From G965215055 sp965215055 (GTDB lineage Bacteria > Pseudomonadota > Gammaproteobacteria > UBA4575): a stretch of DNA of 64,000 bases. Position 1 is the first letter of the stretch. Every line of letters starts with the position of its first letter. The notes under the pieces are model-generated. The model saw only the letters and a list, made by a program, of their open reading frames with translations, searched no databases and was not told where the DNA came from. This document shows, in pieces, positions 45,699 to 54,889 of this stretch. Both the position numbers and the translations under genes were made by a program. The stretch covers positions 1,550,001 to 1,614,000 of the forward strand of contig OZ244046.1 in the NCBI GenBank assembly GCA_965215055.1, in the 5' to 3' direction.

Positions 45699-45744
45699 GC
45701 AAAAATATATAGTTCCCTAAAAGAACGAGGCGAGGAGGCTTGAG

Positions 45745-46131
45745 ATGAATAGTGAAATGTATGAAGAGTTTGAAGTTCGTTATGGTCTTTTGCAGGACCT
45801 CAGCAAGCAGTACTGGAGTGACGCGGCATTGCGAGATCGTATTGACGGCGGCGACTCATCGCTGGTGCGGGAGAGGCTTGATTTTTCTGCTGTTCCTGGT
45901 GCTGAAGTTCGGGTTTTGGCCAATACAAGTGACGTCTATCACGTGATTATGCCGCCGGACCCAAATTACCCCCTGTCCGACGAGGCGCTTGAAAGAGTGA
46001 TGGGGGGGGCGGCACCAACGGTGGGGTCAGCGTCTTCAATTAGCTCGGCTGGGAGTGTAGGAACTTCAACCGCTCCATCGACTTTGTCCTCAACAGGCAC
46101 GGCGTCTACCTTTGCACTGAGAGAATATTGA
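45745..46131 (+). CDS. NHLP-type RiPP precursor 2 (Ser/Thr-Ala-Gly core with altered end)
   Basis: 128 residues, ribosome site GAGGAGGCTTGAG. The leader (SKQYWSDAALRDRI, VRVLANTSDVYHVIMPPDPN) is identical at DNA level to precursor 7 (56362) up to the CCGAC before the cleavage region, then differs: E-R-V-M-G-G-A-A instead of E-K-V-A-A-G-S-S. The core has SSAGSVGTST and ends ASTFALREY, losing the SAG repeats at its end, perhaps through drift. A G8 run lies at the leader/core border. The mini-transposon sits just upstream, between precursors 1 and 2. Confidence 0.82.
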   Translation: MNSEMYEEFEVRYGLLQDLSKQYWSDAALRDRIDGGDSSLVRERLDFSAVPGAEVRVLANTSDVYHVIMPPDPNYPLSDEALERVMGGAAPTVGSASSISSAGSVGTSTAPSTLSSTGTASTFALREY

Positions 46132-46210
46132 TATCCAAGGCTTTGGGTTACCGATTCAGGTCAGGCTTTAGCGTTAAACTGGCCATAGACACAATACGAG
46201 GAGTTTGAGG

Positions 46211-46576
46211 ATGTACCAGAATAAAATGACACTCGGAGTGGAAAGTTCTGTGCAGCAGAATATAGACAGTTTGACGTCACTGGTGAAGGAACATCGCAAC
46301 GATACGGAGTTCCGGTCAAGAATAACGTCAGAACCACGTGAAATTCTCAACGAGATTGGCTTTAATATTCCCGAGACAATAGATATAAATGTCGTTGCGG
46401 ATACACGGGATTTACTTCATGTGACTTTTCCCTCGGACCCGAATGCAGCTATATCGGATGAGATGCTGTCCCTTGTCTCCGCCGGGCAATTTAAAGCAGG
46501 AGACCCTGTGCCAACGTCGACGTTAGCCAGTCTCATTACCTGCCTGAGCTCTGTAGCTATTTGGGAGTTGGATTGA
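46211..46576 (+). CDS. NHLP-type RiPP precursor 3 (W-E-type core)
   Basis: 121 residues from ATG 46211. The leader begins M-Y-Q-N-K-M-T and continues SLVKEHRNDTEFRSRITSEP, then FNIPETIDINVVADTRDLLH and MSLVSAG-like cleavage region (LSLVSAGQ). The core is of the second type: Ser/Thr/Leu rich with one Cys and ending S-S-V-A-I-W-E-L-D. Close relative of precursors 10-12. The downstream DNA repeats that after precursor 12, including a precursor relic. Confidence 0.82.
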   Translation: MYQNKMTLGVESSVQQNIDSLTSLVKEHRNDTEFRSRITSEPREILNEIGFNIPETIDINVVADTRDLLHVTFPSDPNAAISDEMLSLVSAGQFKAGDPVPTSTLASLITCLSSVAIWELD

Positions 46577-46623
46577 AGATATGACAGGCTGGCAGCGCAA
46601 GTAAGACACTGGGTTCGGAAAAG

Positions 46624-46700
46624 CCTGATTTCTCTGCACCGAAATTCAGTTGATAGTAAATGTGAGTGATGCCCGTCACGTGTTGTGCCGCCGGTCCTGA
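46624..46700 (+). pseudogene. Decayed NHLP precursor fragment, satellite copy
   Basis: Non-coding stretch between precursor 3 and ligA that aligns with the leader segment around L-D-F-S to H-V-x-x-P of the other precursors, with a one-base loss compared with the sister relic at 58759-58845. The rest of the 290-base gap repeats the 58717-58920 region; I see no other gene in it. Confidence 0.6.
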
Positions 46701-46866
46701 ATTGAATCATAGATAGTTACGCCCTGTCCCCCTGTTCGTATTGAGGGAAAAGTGCGGGGCAGTGTAGAATCCCATATTACGCCTCGAACTGATTTATATT
46801 GCAGGTCACTCTGGACACGCGAATTCCCGATGTCCTATTTTCCCTGGGTAAACCATGTAAGGTGTG

Positions 46867-48903
46867 ATGGCTGATTCGGTCAAAGACAAAATAAAAAAGT
46901 TGCGTGAAGCAATTCGGTGGCATGATTATTCTTATTATGTATTGAGTAATCCTGAAATACCGGATGCCGAATATGATCAGCTTATGCGAGCTTTGCAAAA
47001 GCTTGAAAATGAGCATTCGGAGCTTGGAGGTGAGCATTCAGATTTAATTTCTGAAGATTCACCAACACAGCGTGTAGGTGCTCAACCGCTCGATTCATTC
47101 TCTCAAGTCAAACATGAAGTACTCATGTTGTCCCTGGACAACGTTTTCAGCGACGGCGAGTTGCAGGATTTTGAAAATCGCGTCAAGGATCGCCTGAAGA
47201 TAAGCACTGATATGAAGTATACCGCTGAACCAAAACTTGATGGTGTGGCAGTAAGCCTGGTGTATGAAGATGGGAAACTGGTTCGAGCAGCGACACGTGG
47301 AGACGGCACGACGGGTGAGGACGTCACAAAAAATATTCGCACGATCAGGTCAGTGCCGTTATTGTTATTCCGACGTGCGCCGAAGAAACTGGAAGTCCGT
47401 GGCGAAGTTTATATGCCTAAAAGAAAATTTGAACGGATGAATGACGAGGCAAGGCGTAAAGGTGAGAAAACGTTTGTTAATCCCAGGAATGCGGCTTCAG
47501 GTAGTCTGCGGCAATTGGACCCTAGCATTACTGCAAAGAGACCTCTGGATATCTATTTTTATAGCGTTGTCAACATTGAAAAGCATACTTCTATCGCTAC
47601 CCAGTACAAGGCCTTGCACTATATGCGGGACTTGGGTCTAAAGGTGTGCCCGGAAGTACGTCAAGTGTCCGGGTACCAGGGTTGCCTGGATTATTACCAG
47701 GAAATGTTGAGTAAACGGGACGGCCTGGATTATGAGTTGGACGGTGTAGTCTACAAAGTGAATAACCTGTTATTACAGGAAGAGCTGGGAGTTATCTCAC
47801 GTGCACCGCGGTGGGCGGTTGCGCACAAATTTCCTGCCCAGGAAGTCATCACCAAGGTGTCCGGTATAGAATTTCAAGTTGGGCGTACGGGGGTGTTAAC
47901 ACCCGTGGCCAAATTAAGTCCCGTATTCGTTGGCGGAGCGACCATAAGCAACGCCACTTTGCACAATGTAGACGAAGTGGAACGCAAAGATGTGCGTGTG
48001 GGCGACAAGGTGATCGTCAGACGGGCAGGAGATGTCATTCCGGAAGTCGTAAAAACAGTCATAGGCCCTGGAGGCGCGCGCGGCGAGCCTGTTCAGGTGC
48101 CCGAGAGATGCCCCGTATGCAAGTCTGACATTCTGCGCATAGAAGGCGAGCCTGTCGTGCGTTGCAGTAGTGGCCTGTATTGCCCGGCGCAACGTAAGGG
48201 TGCAATTAAACATTTCGCCTCACGGGCTGCGATGGACGTAGAAGGGCTGGGAGATAAGCTTGTTGATCAGCTCGTTGAAAAGGGGCTTATTACGTGCGTA
48301 AAAGATTTATACCATCTGAAAAAAGAACAGCTTGTTGCGCTGGAGCGCATGGGTGAAAAATCCGCGGAAAATTTATTAGCCGCGCTTGAGGAGAGTAAAA
48401 AAACCACGTTTGCACGTTTCATCTATGCACTGGGAATACGCGAAGTAGGTAAAGCAACTGCTACGGCACTGGCTGAACACTTTCAGGATTTGGATTCCTT
48501 GATGCAAACAGATAGTGAAAGATTGCAGGAAGTGCCTGACATCGGCCCTGTTACGGCACAAAACATTACTACATTTTTTAACCAGGAACATAACCGTGAA
48601 GTCATAATGGAGTTGAGAAAAGTCGGTATCGTATGGAAGAAAAAGACTGAATCTGTCAAACAACATCTGGCTGGCAAGATATACGTATTCACGGGTAGAT
48701 TGGAAAAATACAGCCGTACGCAAGCTGCATCACGCCTTAAGGCATTAGGTGCAAAGGTAACTGGTAATGTGTCGAAGAAGACGACTGCGGTTATAGCGGG
48801 GGATGATCCTGGTGCAAACTTGACCAAGGCACGCGAGCTTGGCGTTACCGTATATGATGAAAAAGATTTGTTGACCTTGTTGCAGGGTGAACAGGGCGAA
48901 TAG
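46867..48903 (+). CDS. ligA: NAD-dependent DNA ligase LigA
   Basis: 678 residues from ATG 46867 (a GTG precedes it). The N-terminal NAD-binding Ia domain has WHDYSYYVL; the adenylation lysine is in AEPKLDGVAVSL. The oligonucleotide-binding fold is followed by a four-cysteine zinc finger (CPVCKSD, CSSGLYCPAQ), helix-hairpin-helix repeats (MGEKSAENLLAALEESK) and a C-terminal BRCT domain (FTGRLEKYSRTQAASRLKAL). Seals nicks in replication and repair. Separated from smc by the satellite precursor block. Confidence 0.97.
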   Translation: MADSVKDKIKKLREAIRWHDYSYYVLSNPEIPDAEYDQLMRALQKLENEHSELGGEHSDLISEDSPTQRVGAQPLDSFSQVKHEVLMLSLDNVFSDGELQDFENRVKDRLKISTDMKYTAEPKLDGVAVSLVYEDGKLVRAATRGDGTTGEDVTKNIRTIRSVPLLLFRRAPKKLEVRGEVYMPKRKFERMNDEARRKGEKTFVNPRNAASGSLRQLDPSITAKRPLDIYFYSVVNIEKHTSIATQYKALHYMRDLGLKVCPEVRQVSGYQGCLDYYQEMLSKRDGLDYELDGVVYKVNNLLLQEELGVISRAPRWAVAHKFPAQEVITKVSGIEFQVGRTGVLTPVAKLSPVFVGGATISNATLHNVDEVERKDVRVGDKVIVRRAGDVIPEVVKTVIGPGGARGEPVQVPERCPVCKSDILRIEGEPVVRCSSGLYCPAQRKGAIKHFASRAAMDVEGLGDKLVDQLVEKGLITCVKDLYHLKKEQLVALERMGEKSAENLLAALEESKKTTFARFIYALGIREVGKATATALAEHFQDLDSLMQTDSERLQEVPDIGPVTAQNITTFFNQEHNREVIMELRKVGIVWKKKTESVKQHLAGKIYVFTGRLEKYSRTQAASRLKALGAKVTGNVSKKTTAVIAGDDPGANLTKARELGVTVYDEKDLLTLLQGEQGE

Positions 48904-48997
48904 TAGCAGCTTGTCAGACCTCTCTTATTTGTGCGGTTTTTGTCGCATTACCCTGTACAATTAAACTAATCCTCATTCCGCATACAAGCATTTAGAT

Positions 48998-49759
48998 TTG
49001 TCGAATATTCATCCTACTGCCGTTATTTCTCCAAGGGCGGAAATTGACACTGATGTAAGAATCGGGCCGTATTGCGTGGTTGAAGATCACGTAGTGATAC
49101 AGTCCGGCACCGAAATAGGGCCGCAATGCGTGTTGCATTCCTTTGTCAAGCTTGGCGTTGGCAACCAGTTACACGCGCAAGTTGTATTAGGGGGCTTACC
49201 TCAGGATATCACGTTTACCGGGGGAGAGACCTGGGTTGAAATTGGCAATGCAAATATTATACGCGAAGGCTGCACCGTGCATCGTTCTACAAATCCTGAC
49301 GTCCCAACGAGAATCGGCCATAGATGTTTTTTAATGAGTTGCTCGCACGTCGGACATGATTGCCAATTGGGAGATGAAGTCGTGTTAACGTCATACGTAG
49401 GTCTGGGTGGCCACGTTGAAATTGGTGATAAGGCAAATGTGGGGGCACATTCCGGTATCCATCAGTTTGTCCGCGTTGGCACTTTATCCATGGTTGCCGG
49501 GCACACGCCCGTGCGCAAGGACGTGATGCCATACTGTTTGTTGGGTGGTGACCCGGTTCGTCATTATCGTTTGAATACTATCGGGTTGCGTCGTACAGGC
49601 GTAACAGGCGAGCGTTACCGCAAGCTGGAAGAAGCCTTGCGCTCCCTGCGGCGGGGTGAGTTGCCGGAAGACCTTCACGGTGTCCCTGAAGTAGACCGTC
49701 TTCGTGACTGGATGTCAGCACCCTCCAAGCGGGGCATTTACGGTTTTTTGCAGGCGTAG
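48998..49759 (+). CDS. lpxA: UDP-N-acetylglucosamine acyltransferase LpxA
   Basis: 253 residues with left-handed beta-helix hexapeptide repeats from the start (IHPTAVISPRAEIDTDVRIG). The catalytic His lies in the LMSCSHVGHDC segment, and GAHSGIHQFVRVGTLSMVAG is diagnostic of LpxA. Carries out the first step of lipid A synthesis. TTG start at 48998 with no strong ribosome site. It is away from the usual lpxD-fabZ-lpxA-lpxB group, so it could be a second copy. Confidence 0.88.
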   Translation: MSNIHPTAVISPRAEIDTDVRIGPYCVVEDHVVIQSGTEIGPQCVLHSFVKLGVGNQLHAQVVLGGLPQDITFTGGETWVEIGNANIIREGCTVHRSTNPDVPTRIGHRCFLMSCSHVGHDCQLGDEVVLTSYVGLGGHVEIGDKANVGAHSGIHQFVRVGTLSMVAGHTPVRKDVMPYCLLGGDPVRHYRLNTIGLRRTGVTGERYRKLEEALRSLRRGELPEDLHGVPEVDRLRDWMSAPSKRGIYGFLQA

Positions 49760-49770
49760 ATTCAAGTGCG

Positions 49771-50280
49771 ATGACCAACGTTGTAAAAATACTGTTTGAT
49801 ATCTGCCTGTTGCGCAAGGGGCCAGAGGAGTTGCCACATTCACACATGCTGCTGGGCCTGCTTGTCGGTGCGAATTTTTTAGTCTCCGTGTCAGTCGGGT
49901 CAATTTTACGTGATCTCAAGACTGCAAGCCTGGCTGCTATTGCCGCGTTATTTATCTCGTTTGTTTTCACGAAGCTGTTGCTACTTAAAAAATCGGAACG
50001 TTTTTTACAAACTTTCTGCGCCATGCTGGGGACCGACGCAATAATAAGTGCTGCGTCGGTTCCCAGCTTCTATTCTATGGAGTACCTGCAATTGAGTAGT
50101 GCGATTGAACTGTTTTTTCACGTGACGGTTTTTGCTTTTTTTGTCTGGGTGGTAATCGTGTATGGATATATTTTCAGCAGGGCATTGTCGTCATTGATGA
50201 GTTACGGCATCGCTATCAGTGTTGGCTATGTGCTGTTAAGCACCCTGGTTATTAATTTACTGTTTGCCAGCACTGTCTGA
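49771..50280 (+). CDS. Four-helix inner-membrane protein of unknown function
   Basis: 169 residues with about four to five hydrophobic segments (MLLGLLVGANFLVSVSVGS, SLAAIAALFISFVFT, IELFFHVTVFAFFVWVVIV, SYGIAISVGYVLLSTLVINL) and short loops. I do not recognise the family. It starts 11 bases after lpxA and ends 4 bases before mpl, so it is co-transcribed with cell-envelope genes. Confidence 0.75.
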   Translation: MTNVVKILFDICLLRKGPEELPHSHMLLGLLVGANFLVSVSVGSILRDLKTASLAAIAALFISFVFTKLLLLKKSERFLQTFCAMLGTDAIISAASVPSFYSMEYLQLSSAIELFFHVTVFAFFVWVVIVYGYIFSRALSSLMSYGIAISVGYVLLSTLVINLLFASTV

Positions 50281-50284
50281 CCTG

Positions 50285-51667
50285 ATGCATATACATATTC
50301 TCGGTATTTGCGGCACTTTAATGGGCGGCTTGGCCATTCTCGCCAAGCAATCAGGGCATAAGGTTTCCGGTTCGGACGTGAACGTGTATCCGCCTATGAG
50401 TACCCAACTTGAAAAGGAAGGTATTGAACTGAAGACGGGATACTCAGTTGACCACCTTCGCCCCATGCCCGACCAAATCATCGTTGGTAACGCCATAGCG
50501 CGTGGCAACGAAGTGATTGAATATCTGCTTAACAACCGTATACCTTTTACCTCCGGGCCCGCGTGGCTGCACGACCACGTGTTGCGAGAGCGATGGGTAT
50601 TGGCGGTGGCCGGAACTCACGGCAAGACCACTACCGCCAGCATACTGGCGTGGATTCTGGAACATGCCGGACTGAATCCCGGGTTTTTGATAGGCGGCAT
50701 ACCTGAAGACTTTGAACGTTCTTCAAGATTAACCGAGTCTGAATATTTTGTGGTCGAAGCTGACGAATATGACACGGCCTTTTTTGACAAGCGTTCAAAA
50801 TTCGTACACTACTGTCCCCGTACTCTCGTATTAAACAATCTGGAGTTTGATCACGCGGATATATTCGACGATATCAAGGATATAAGGCGTCAATTCCATC
50901 ACCTGCTCCGTATCGTGCCCAGTGAAGGGTCGGTAGTCATCAACCATGATGATCGGAATATACGGGACGTAATCGAGTTGGGATGCTGGACGGCAACCGA
51001 GTCTTTTTCCACTGTCAACTCCTCGGCTACCTGGTTTGCGGAAGGTATTGATTCTTCCGATTCGCGATTTACCTTGCGTCACCACGGCAAGTTGCAAGGA
51101 ACAGGTGTGCCCAAGTTATTTGGCCGGCACAACATCGCCAACGCCGTTGCTGCGATTGCCGCGGCGCACCATACAGGGGTAAGTGCCACGGATGCATTAC
51201 AGGCCCTGGCGTCATTCTCGGGTGTAAAACGTCGTCTGGAGCACAAGGGCAGTTTTGATCAAGTAAATATCTACGACGACTTTGCCCATCATCCAACTGA
51301 AATTGCGGCTACACTGCTCGCGTTCAGAAAGCAACATGCGCAAGCCCGTGTTTTGGCTGTATTTGAGCCTCGCTCCAACACCATGCGCATGGGCATACAT
51401 GCCGGTCAACTGGCTGATGCATTCAAGGATGCAGATAAAGTGTTCGCGTTTGAGCCGCAAGGTATGCAATGGTCGGTGCAGGACGTAGCGCGGCAAATGC
51501 GGCCTTCCTGTCACGTCTTTGCTACAGTGGAGGAAATCATCACGGCATTGTCACGTGAGGCAAGAGAGGGTGATAACATTTTGATCCTGAGCAACGGCAG
51601 CTTTGACAACCTTTCGGCAAGGCTGGGTTTACAACTATCCAGCCGCTGTGCTTCCGCGGTGCATTAG
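50285..51667 (+). CDS. mpl: UDP-MurNAc:L-Ala-gamma-D-Glu-meso-DAP ligase Mpl
   Basis: 460 residues from ATG 50285. Mur-ligase fold: MHIHILGICGTLMGGLA at the start, ATP loop VAGTHGKTTTASILAW, EADEYDTAFFDKRSKF and the NNLEFDHADIFDD motif, typical of Mpl rather than MurC. YDDFAHHPTEIAATL follows in the C-terminal domain. Recycles murein tripeptide onto UDP-MurNAc. Confidence 0.95.
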   Translation: MHIHILGICGTLMGGLAILAKQSGHKVSGSDVNVYPPMSTQLEKEGIELKTGYSVDHLRPMPDQIIVGNAIARGNEVIEYLLNNRIPFTSGPAWLHDHVLRERWVLAVAGTHGKTTTASILAWILEHAGLNPGFLIGGIPEDFERSSRLTESEYFVVEADEYDTAFFDKRSKFVHYCPRTLVLNNLEFDHADIFDDIKDIRRQFHHLLRIVPSEGSVVINHDDRNIRDVIELGCWTATESFSTVNSSATWFAEGIDSSDSRFTLRHHGKLQGTGVPKLFGRHNIANAVAAIAAAHHTGVSATDALQALASFSGVKRRLEHKGSFDQVNIYDDFAHHPTEIAATLLAFRKQHAQARVLAVFEPRSNTMRMGIHAGQLADAFKDADKVFAFEPQGMQWSVQDVARQMRPSCHVFATVEEIITALSREAREGDNILILSNGSFDNLSARLGLQLSSRCASAVH

Positions 51668-51695
51668 CCTTCTCACCAAGACAGGGGTTTACTCA

Positions 51696-52274
51696 TTGCC
51701 TTCAGAATTACAGCAGCTTCCGCTGTTTCCACTGAATACCGTGATATTTCCTGGTGGCGCGCTGCCCTTGCAAATTTTTGAGACTCGTTACCTGGACATG
51801 GTGAAAGAGTGTATACGCAATGAGAGCGGGTTTGGTATTGTGCTGCTAAGGGGTGGGAATGAGCAGGTGTACAAGACCGGTACTTTATGCTCCATCAGTG
51901 ACTGGAAGACTTTGCCCAATGGCCTTTTTGGCATTACCGCACGTGGGGAGGACAGAATACACGTAGATGCTACGCACGTGGAATCCAACCAGTTGCTGGT
52001 TGGTCAAATAGAAAAGGTGCAGGAAAATTCTGACCTGGCTCTGCCCGAAGAATTCAACTCGATGCAGCTTTTATTACGGCGCATTATCTCGAAAATAGGC
52101 GAACCTTACAGCAGTATACCAGCTTATTATGAACGGGCCGGCTGGGTAGGTGCCCGCTTGACGGAATTGCTGCCTCTGCAATTATCGATTAAGCAGCGTC
52201 TGTTGGAGATTGATGATTACATTGTACGCCTGCATCATCTTAAAGAAGCTATGCAAAAATATAAACTTTTATGA
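51696..52274 (+). CDS. LON substrate-binding-domain protein
   Basis: 192 residues from TTG 51696 (AGGGG upstream); the frame extends into mpl but the family begins near LPLFPLNTVIFPGG. GGALPLQIFETRYLDMV and GFGIVLLRGG are typical of the N-terminal Lon domain (PF02190) standing alone. No ATPase or protease domain follows. Related stand-alone proteins are widespread; their role is not established. Confidence 0.85.
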   Translation: MPSELQQLPLFPLNTVIFPGGALPLQIFETRYLDMVKECIRNESGFGIVLLRGGNEQVYKTGTLCSISDWKTLPNGLFGITARGEDRIHVDATHVESNQLLVGQIEKVQENSDLALPEEFNSMQLLLRRIISKIGEPYSSIPAYYERAGWVGARLTELLPLQLSIKQRLLEIDDYIVRLHHLKEAMQKYKLL

Positions 52275-52289
52275 TTCAAGGAGAAGATT

Positions 52290-52661
52290 GTGGCAACCAT
52301 CGCCTTAACCAAAGATAATTTCAATGCAACGATTGCAGAGAATGATCTCGTAATCATCGATTTTTGGGCCTCCTGGTGTGGTCCATGCAGATCCTTTGCG
52401 CCCACTTTTGAAGCGGCGTCAGAAAATCACGGCGATGTAGTTTTTGCCAAGGTGAATACCGAAGAGCAACAGGAGTTGGCGCAGGCCTGCAACATACGCT
52501 CTATCCCGATGTTGATGATTTTTCGAGAACAGGTTTTATTATATTCGCAGGCGGGTGCATTACCTCCTGCACAACTGGAAGACGTACTTGAAAAGGCCAA
52601 GGCACTGGATATGGACCAGGTTCGCGCAGATATTGACAAGCAGAAAAAGGACGATGCATAA
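52290..52661 (+). CDS. Thioredoxin-family protein
   Basis: 123 residues, GTG start after GGAGAAG. Active site WASWCGPCRSF at about residue 25, followed by VNTEEQQELAQACNIRSIPMLMIF with the cis-proline. No signal peptide, so cytoplasmic. The extended C-terminus after the fold is charged. A general disulfide reductase role is likely, but the gene is not the canonical trxA by context. Confidence 0.9.
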   Translation: MATIALTKDNFNATIAENDLVIIDFWASWCGPCRSFAPTFEAASENHGDVVFAKVNTEEQQELAQACNIRSIPMLMIFREQVLLYSQAGALPPAQLEDVLEKAKALDMDQVRADIDKQKKDDA

Positions 52662-52682
52662 ACTTGTTTTTTGGACACCCTG

Positions 52683-54494
52683 ATGTTCACTACCGGCAAC
52701 AATGATCACGCCCCCGGGCGTTACACGATGCGCAACGTGCTTAATATGGCGCTGGTGCACAAGAGAGAGCTTGTTGGCGCACATGCCATCGCAGCATTAG
52801 CGGTGCTGGTCAGCATACCGATACCCCTTCTTATCCCCTTGCTGATTGACGAGGTTTTATTGAATCAACCCGGGAAAGTCGTGACTGTGGTCAATAGCTT
52901 GTTTCCTGCGTCGCTGTATAGCCCGTTTCTCTACATTGTGGTGTTAACCGTGGTTTGTGTCGTGCTGCGATTGAGCTATCTGATACTCAACGTCTGGCAA
53001 ACAAAGAAATTTGTCGGCATCGCGAAAGATATTATCTATCGTATTCGCTACCAGTTGCTTGACCGGCTTCAGTTTGTCGCCATGTCGGAATATGAAACAC
53101 TGGGGAGCGGGGCAGTTTCTTCCAAGCTTGTTACCGACCTGAATACCGTTGATCAATTTGTCGGAGAGACAGTCAGCAGGTTCCTGGTTTCGGTATTGAC
53201 AATTTTGGGCGTTGCCGTGGTGCTACTCTGGCTGCATTGGCAACTGGCACTGTTCATTATGTTGGTAAATCCCCTGGTGATATACGTCACCATGGTGATT
53301 GGTAAAAAAGTCAAGACTCTAAAACAAAAGGAAAACAAGTCGTTTGAAAGATTTCAGCAATCCCTGGTTGAGATTCTGGATGGAATTCAGCAGGTCCGCG
53401 CGAGCAACCGCGAACGTTATTACCTGGGCCGCGTCAAGAAGCATGCCGAACGAGTAAAGAATCATTCCTCGGCATTTTCATGGAAAAGCGACGCTGCCGG
53501 TCGATTGTCTTTCTCTGTTTTCCTGATTGGTTTTGACGTTTTTCGTGCGGCGGGCATGGTCATGGTGTTACTCACCGATTTGACCATCGGAGAAATGATC
53601 GCGGTGTTTGGTTACCTGTGGTTTATGATGACGCCTGTTCAGGAAGTGTTGGGTATTCAATATTCGTTCTACGCAGCGAAAGCAGCACTGGAGCGTATTA
53701 ACGAGCTGCTGTGTATACGGCAGGAACCCCGATACCCGCATCTGGAGAATCCGTTTACAGGCAAGCATACGGTCAGCGTGCAGATCGAGAATATCAGGTT
53801 CGCCTACGGGGATGGGCCGCGTGTATTGAACAATGCCAATCTTTCCATTCGGGCAGGTGAAAAAGTTGCGCTGGTCGGGGCAAGCGGAGGTGGAAAGTCC
53901 ACTCTTGTGCAGGTGTTGTTGAGCTTATACCTGCCGTTATCCGGAGAGATAAAATTTGACGGCGTACCGGTATCGCGCATTGGCATGGAGGTAGTACGCC
54001 AGCACGTCGCTTGTGTATTACAGCATCCGGCATTGTTTAACGACACCGTGCGTATGAATTTGACACTGGGCAAGGAAGTTCCGGATGCTGCATTATGGCG
54101 CGTGCTTGAAGTAGCACAAATCAGGAATGTCGTTGAAGATATGCCACAAGGATTGGACAGCCTGGTCGGAGTGGGTGGTATCCGCCTGTCGGGCGGTCAG
54201 CGTCAACGCATCGCCATTGCAAGAATGGTGCTTACAAATCCCCAGGTAGTGATTTTGGACGAAGCGACCTCGGCACTGGATACGGAAACTGAAGCCAGGC
54301 TGCATCTTTCACTGGCCAGGCATCTGCAAGGTCGCACGATGATTATTGTTGCGCATCGCCTCAGCGCAGTAAGACAGGCTGATACTGTGTATGTATTTGA
54401 GGCTGGCAGGGTTACAGAGCAGGGTGGGCATAATGAATTGATCAACGCAGGCGGCCTGTACACCAAGTTATATGGCCACTATCAAACTGCCTAG
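52683..54494 (+). CDS. ABC transporter, fused permease-ATPase (candidate peptide exporter)
   Basis: 603 residues from ATG 52683 (a TTG precedes it at 52671). N-terminal half with six membrane segments (AIAALAVLVSIPIPLLIPLL, FLYIVVLTVVCVVLRLSYLI and others). C-terminal ATPase with Walker A GASGGGKST, signature LSGGQRQRIAIAR, Walker B VVILDEATSALD and H-loop AHRLS. No N-terminal C39 peptidase, so it would not cleave a leader itself. It is the gene nearest to the main precursor array and on the same strand, so export of the RiPP products is plausible; MsbA-like lipid export cannot be excluded. Confidence 0.85.
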   Translation: MFTTGNNDHAPGRYTMRNVLNMALVHKRELVGAHAIAALAVLVSIPIPLLIPLLIDEVLLNQPGKVVTVVNSLFPASLYSPFLYIVVLTVVCVVLRLSYLILNVWQTKKFVGIAKDIIYRIRYQLLDRLQFVAMSEYETLGSGAVSSKLVTDLNTVDQFVGETVSRFLVSVLTILGVAVVLLWLHWQLALFIMLVNPLVIYVTMVIGKKVKTLKQKENKSFERFQQSLVEILDGIQQVRASNRERYYLGRVKKHAERVKNHSSAFSWKSDAAGRLSFSVFLIGFDVFRAAGMVMVLLTDLTIGEMIAVFGYLWFMMTPVQEVLGIQYSFYAAKAALERINELLCIRQEPRYPHLENPFTGKHTVSVQIENIRFAYGDGPRVLNNANLSIRAGEKVALVGASGGGKSTLVQVLLSLYLPLSGEIKFDGVPVSRIGMEVVRQHVACVLQHPALFNDTVRMNLTLGKEVPDAALWRVLEVAQIRNVVEDMPQGLDSLVGVGGIRLSGGQRQRIAIARMVLTNPQVVILDEATSALDTETEARLHLSLARHLQGRTMIIVAHRLSAVRQADTVYVFEAGRVTEQGGHNELINAGGLYTKLYGHYQTA

Positions 54495-54652
54495 TTTTAT
54501 GCAATCATTCATGCTTGGCATTTCGCTTACGTGGTATATAACTGTTATTATATTGATTGACGAGTGAACCTGACGTACATGGGTGAGCTTTTCTGTGTAT
54601 CTTTTTTTCGTGTATTGGTAATAATAAAATCAGACAGTAAAGGAGGACGAAG

Positions 54653-54889
54653 ATGGTAGATGAAGAGAAGGGTATGAATCGTGACCTTGTTGAGCGCAGC
54701 CAACAAATATTTGCCGACATAGTGGCGAAATACTATGGTGATCCTGACTACAAGGCGAAGGTAGATGCGGACCCGACCGGGGTGTTGAAAGCAGAAGGCC
54801 TTGAGATTCCGGAAGGTGCCAAGGTCAAGCTGCTATTTAATAAAGAAAATCTTATTCATATTGTGTTGCCTGCCGTTGATGAAAATTAG
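54653..54889 (+). CDS. Leader-only NHLP-family small protein (number 4)
   Basis: 78 residues after a strong AAAGGAGGACG site. The sequence follows the NHLP leader pattern: VERSQQIFADIVAKYYGDPD, then DPTGVLKAEGLEIPEGAKVK, then NLIHIVLPAVDEN and stop. It ends where other precursors continue into the cleavage region and core. A near-twin is at 56769. It could be a coreless precursor, an accessory protein that mimics the leader, or a decoy for the leader-binding domain. Confidence 0.75.
   Translation: MVDEEKGMNRDLVERSQQIFADIVAKYYGDPDYKAKVDADPTGVLKAEGLEIPEGAKVKLLFNKENLIHIVLPAVDEN

Larger units (their letters stand above)
45292..45717. mobile_element. 426-bp mini-transposon related to the IS1595-type element
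   Basis: Ends are imperfect inverted repeats of about 24 bp (45292-45315 and 45694-45717, two mismatches), beginning GGGAATTATATATTT on the left and GGGAACTATATATTT when the right end is read inward. They share GGGAACTATATA with the transposon at 16677-19381. Flanks are an 8-bp duplication, TAAGAGAA on the left and TAAAAGAA on the right (one substitution). The paralogous locus before precursor 7 keeps the empty site, with a single TAAAAGAA at the same place (about 56335-56342). No transposase; it carries a broken methyltransferase and a C26 tract. Probably mobilised in trans. Confidence 0.88.

Noticed and set aside
44832..46576. Nitrile hydratase subunit genes
   Set aside because: Only the leader region resembles the nitrile hydratase alpha chain; length, the Gly-Gly or Ala-Gly cleavage region and low-complexity tails identify RiPP precursors.
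52683..54494. Peptidase-containing (C39) RiPP exporter
   Set aside because: The protein begins directly with membrane segments and has no N-terminal cysteine-protease domain.
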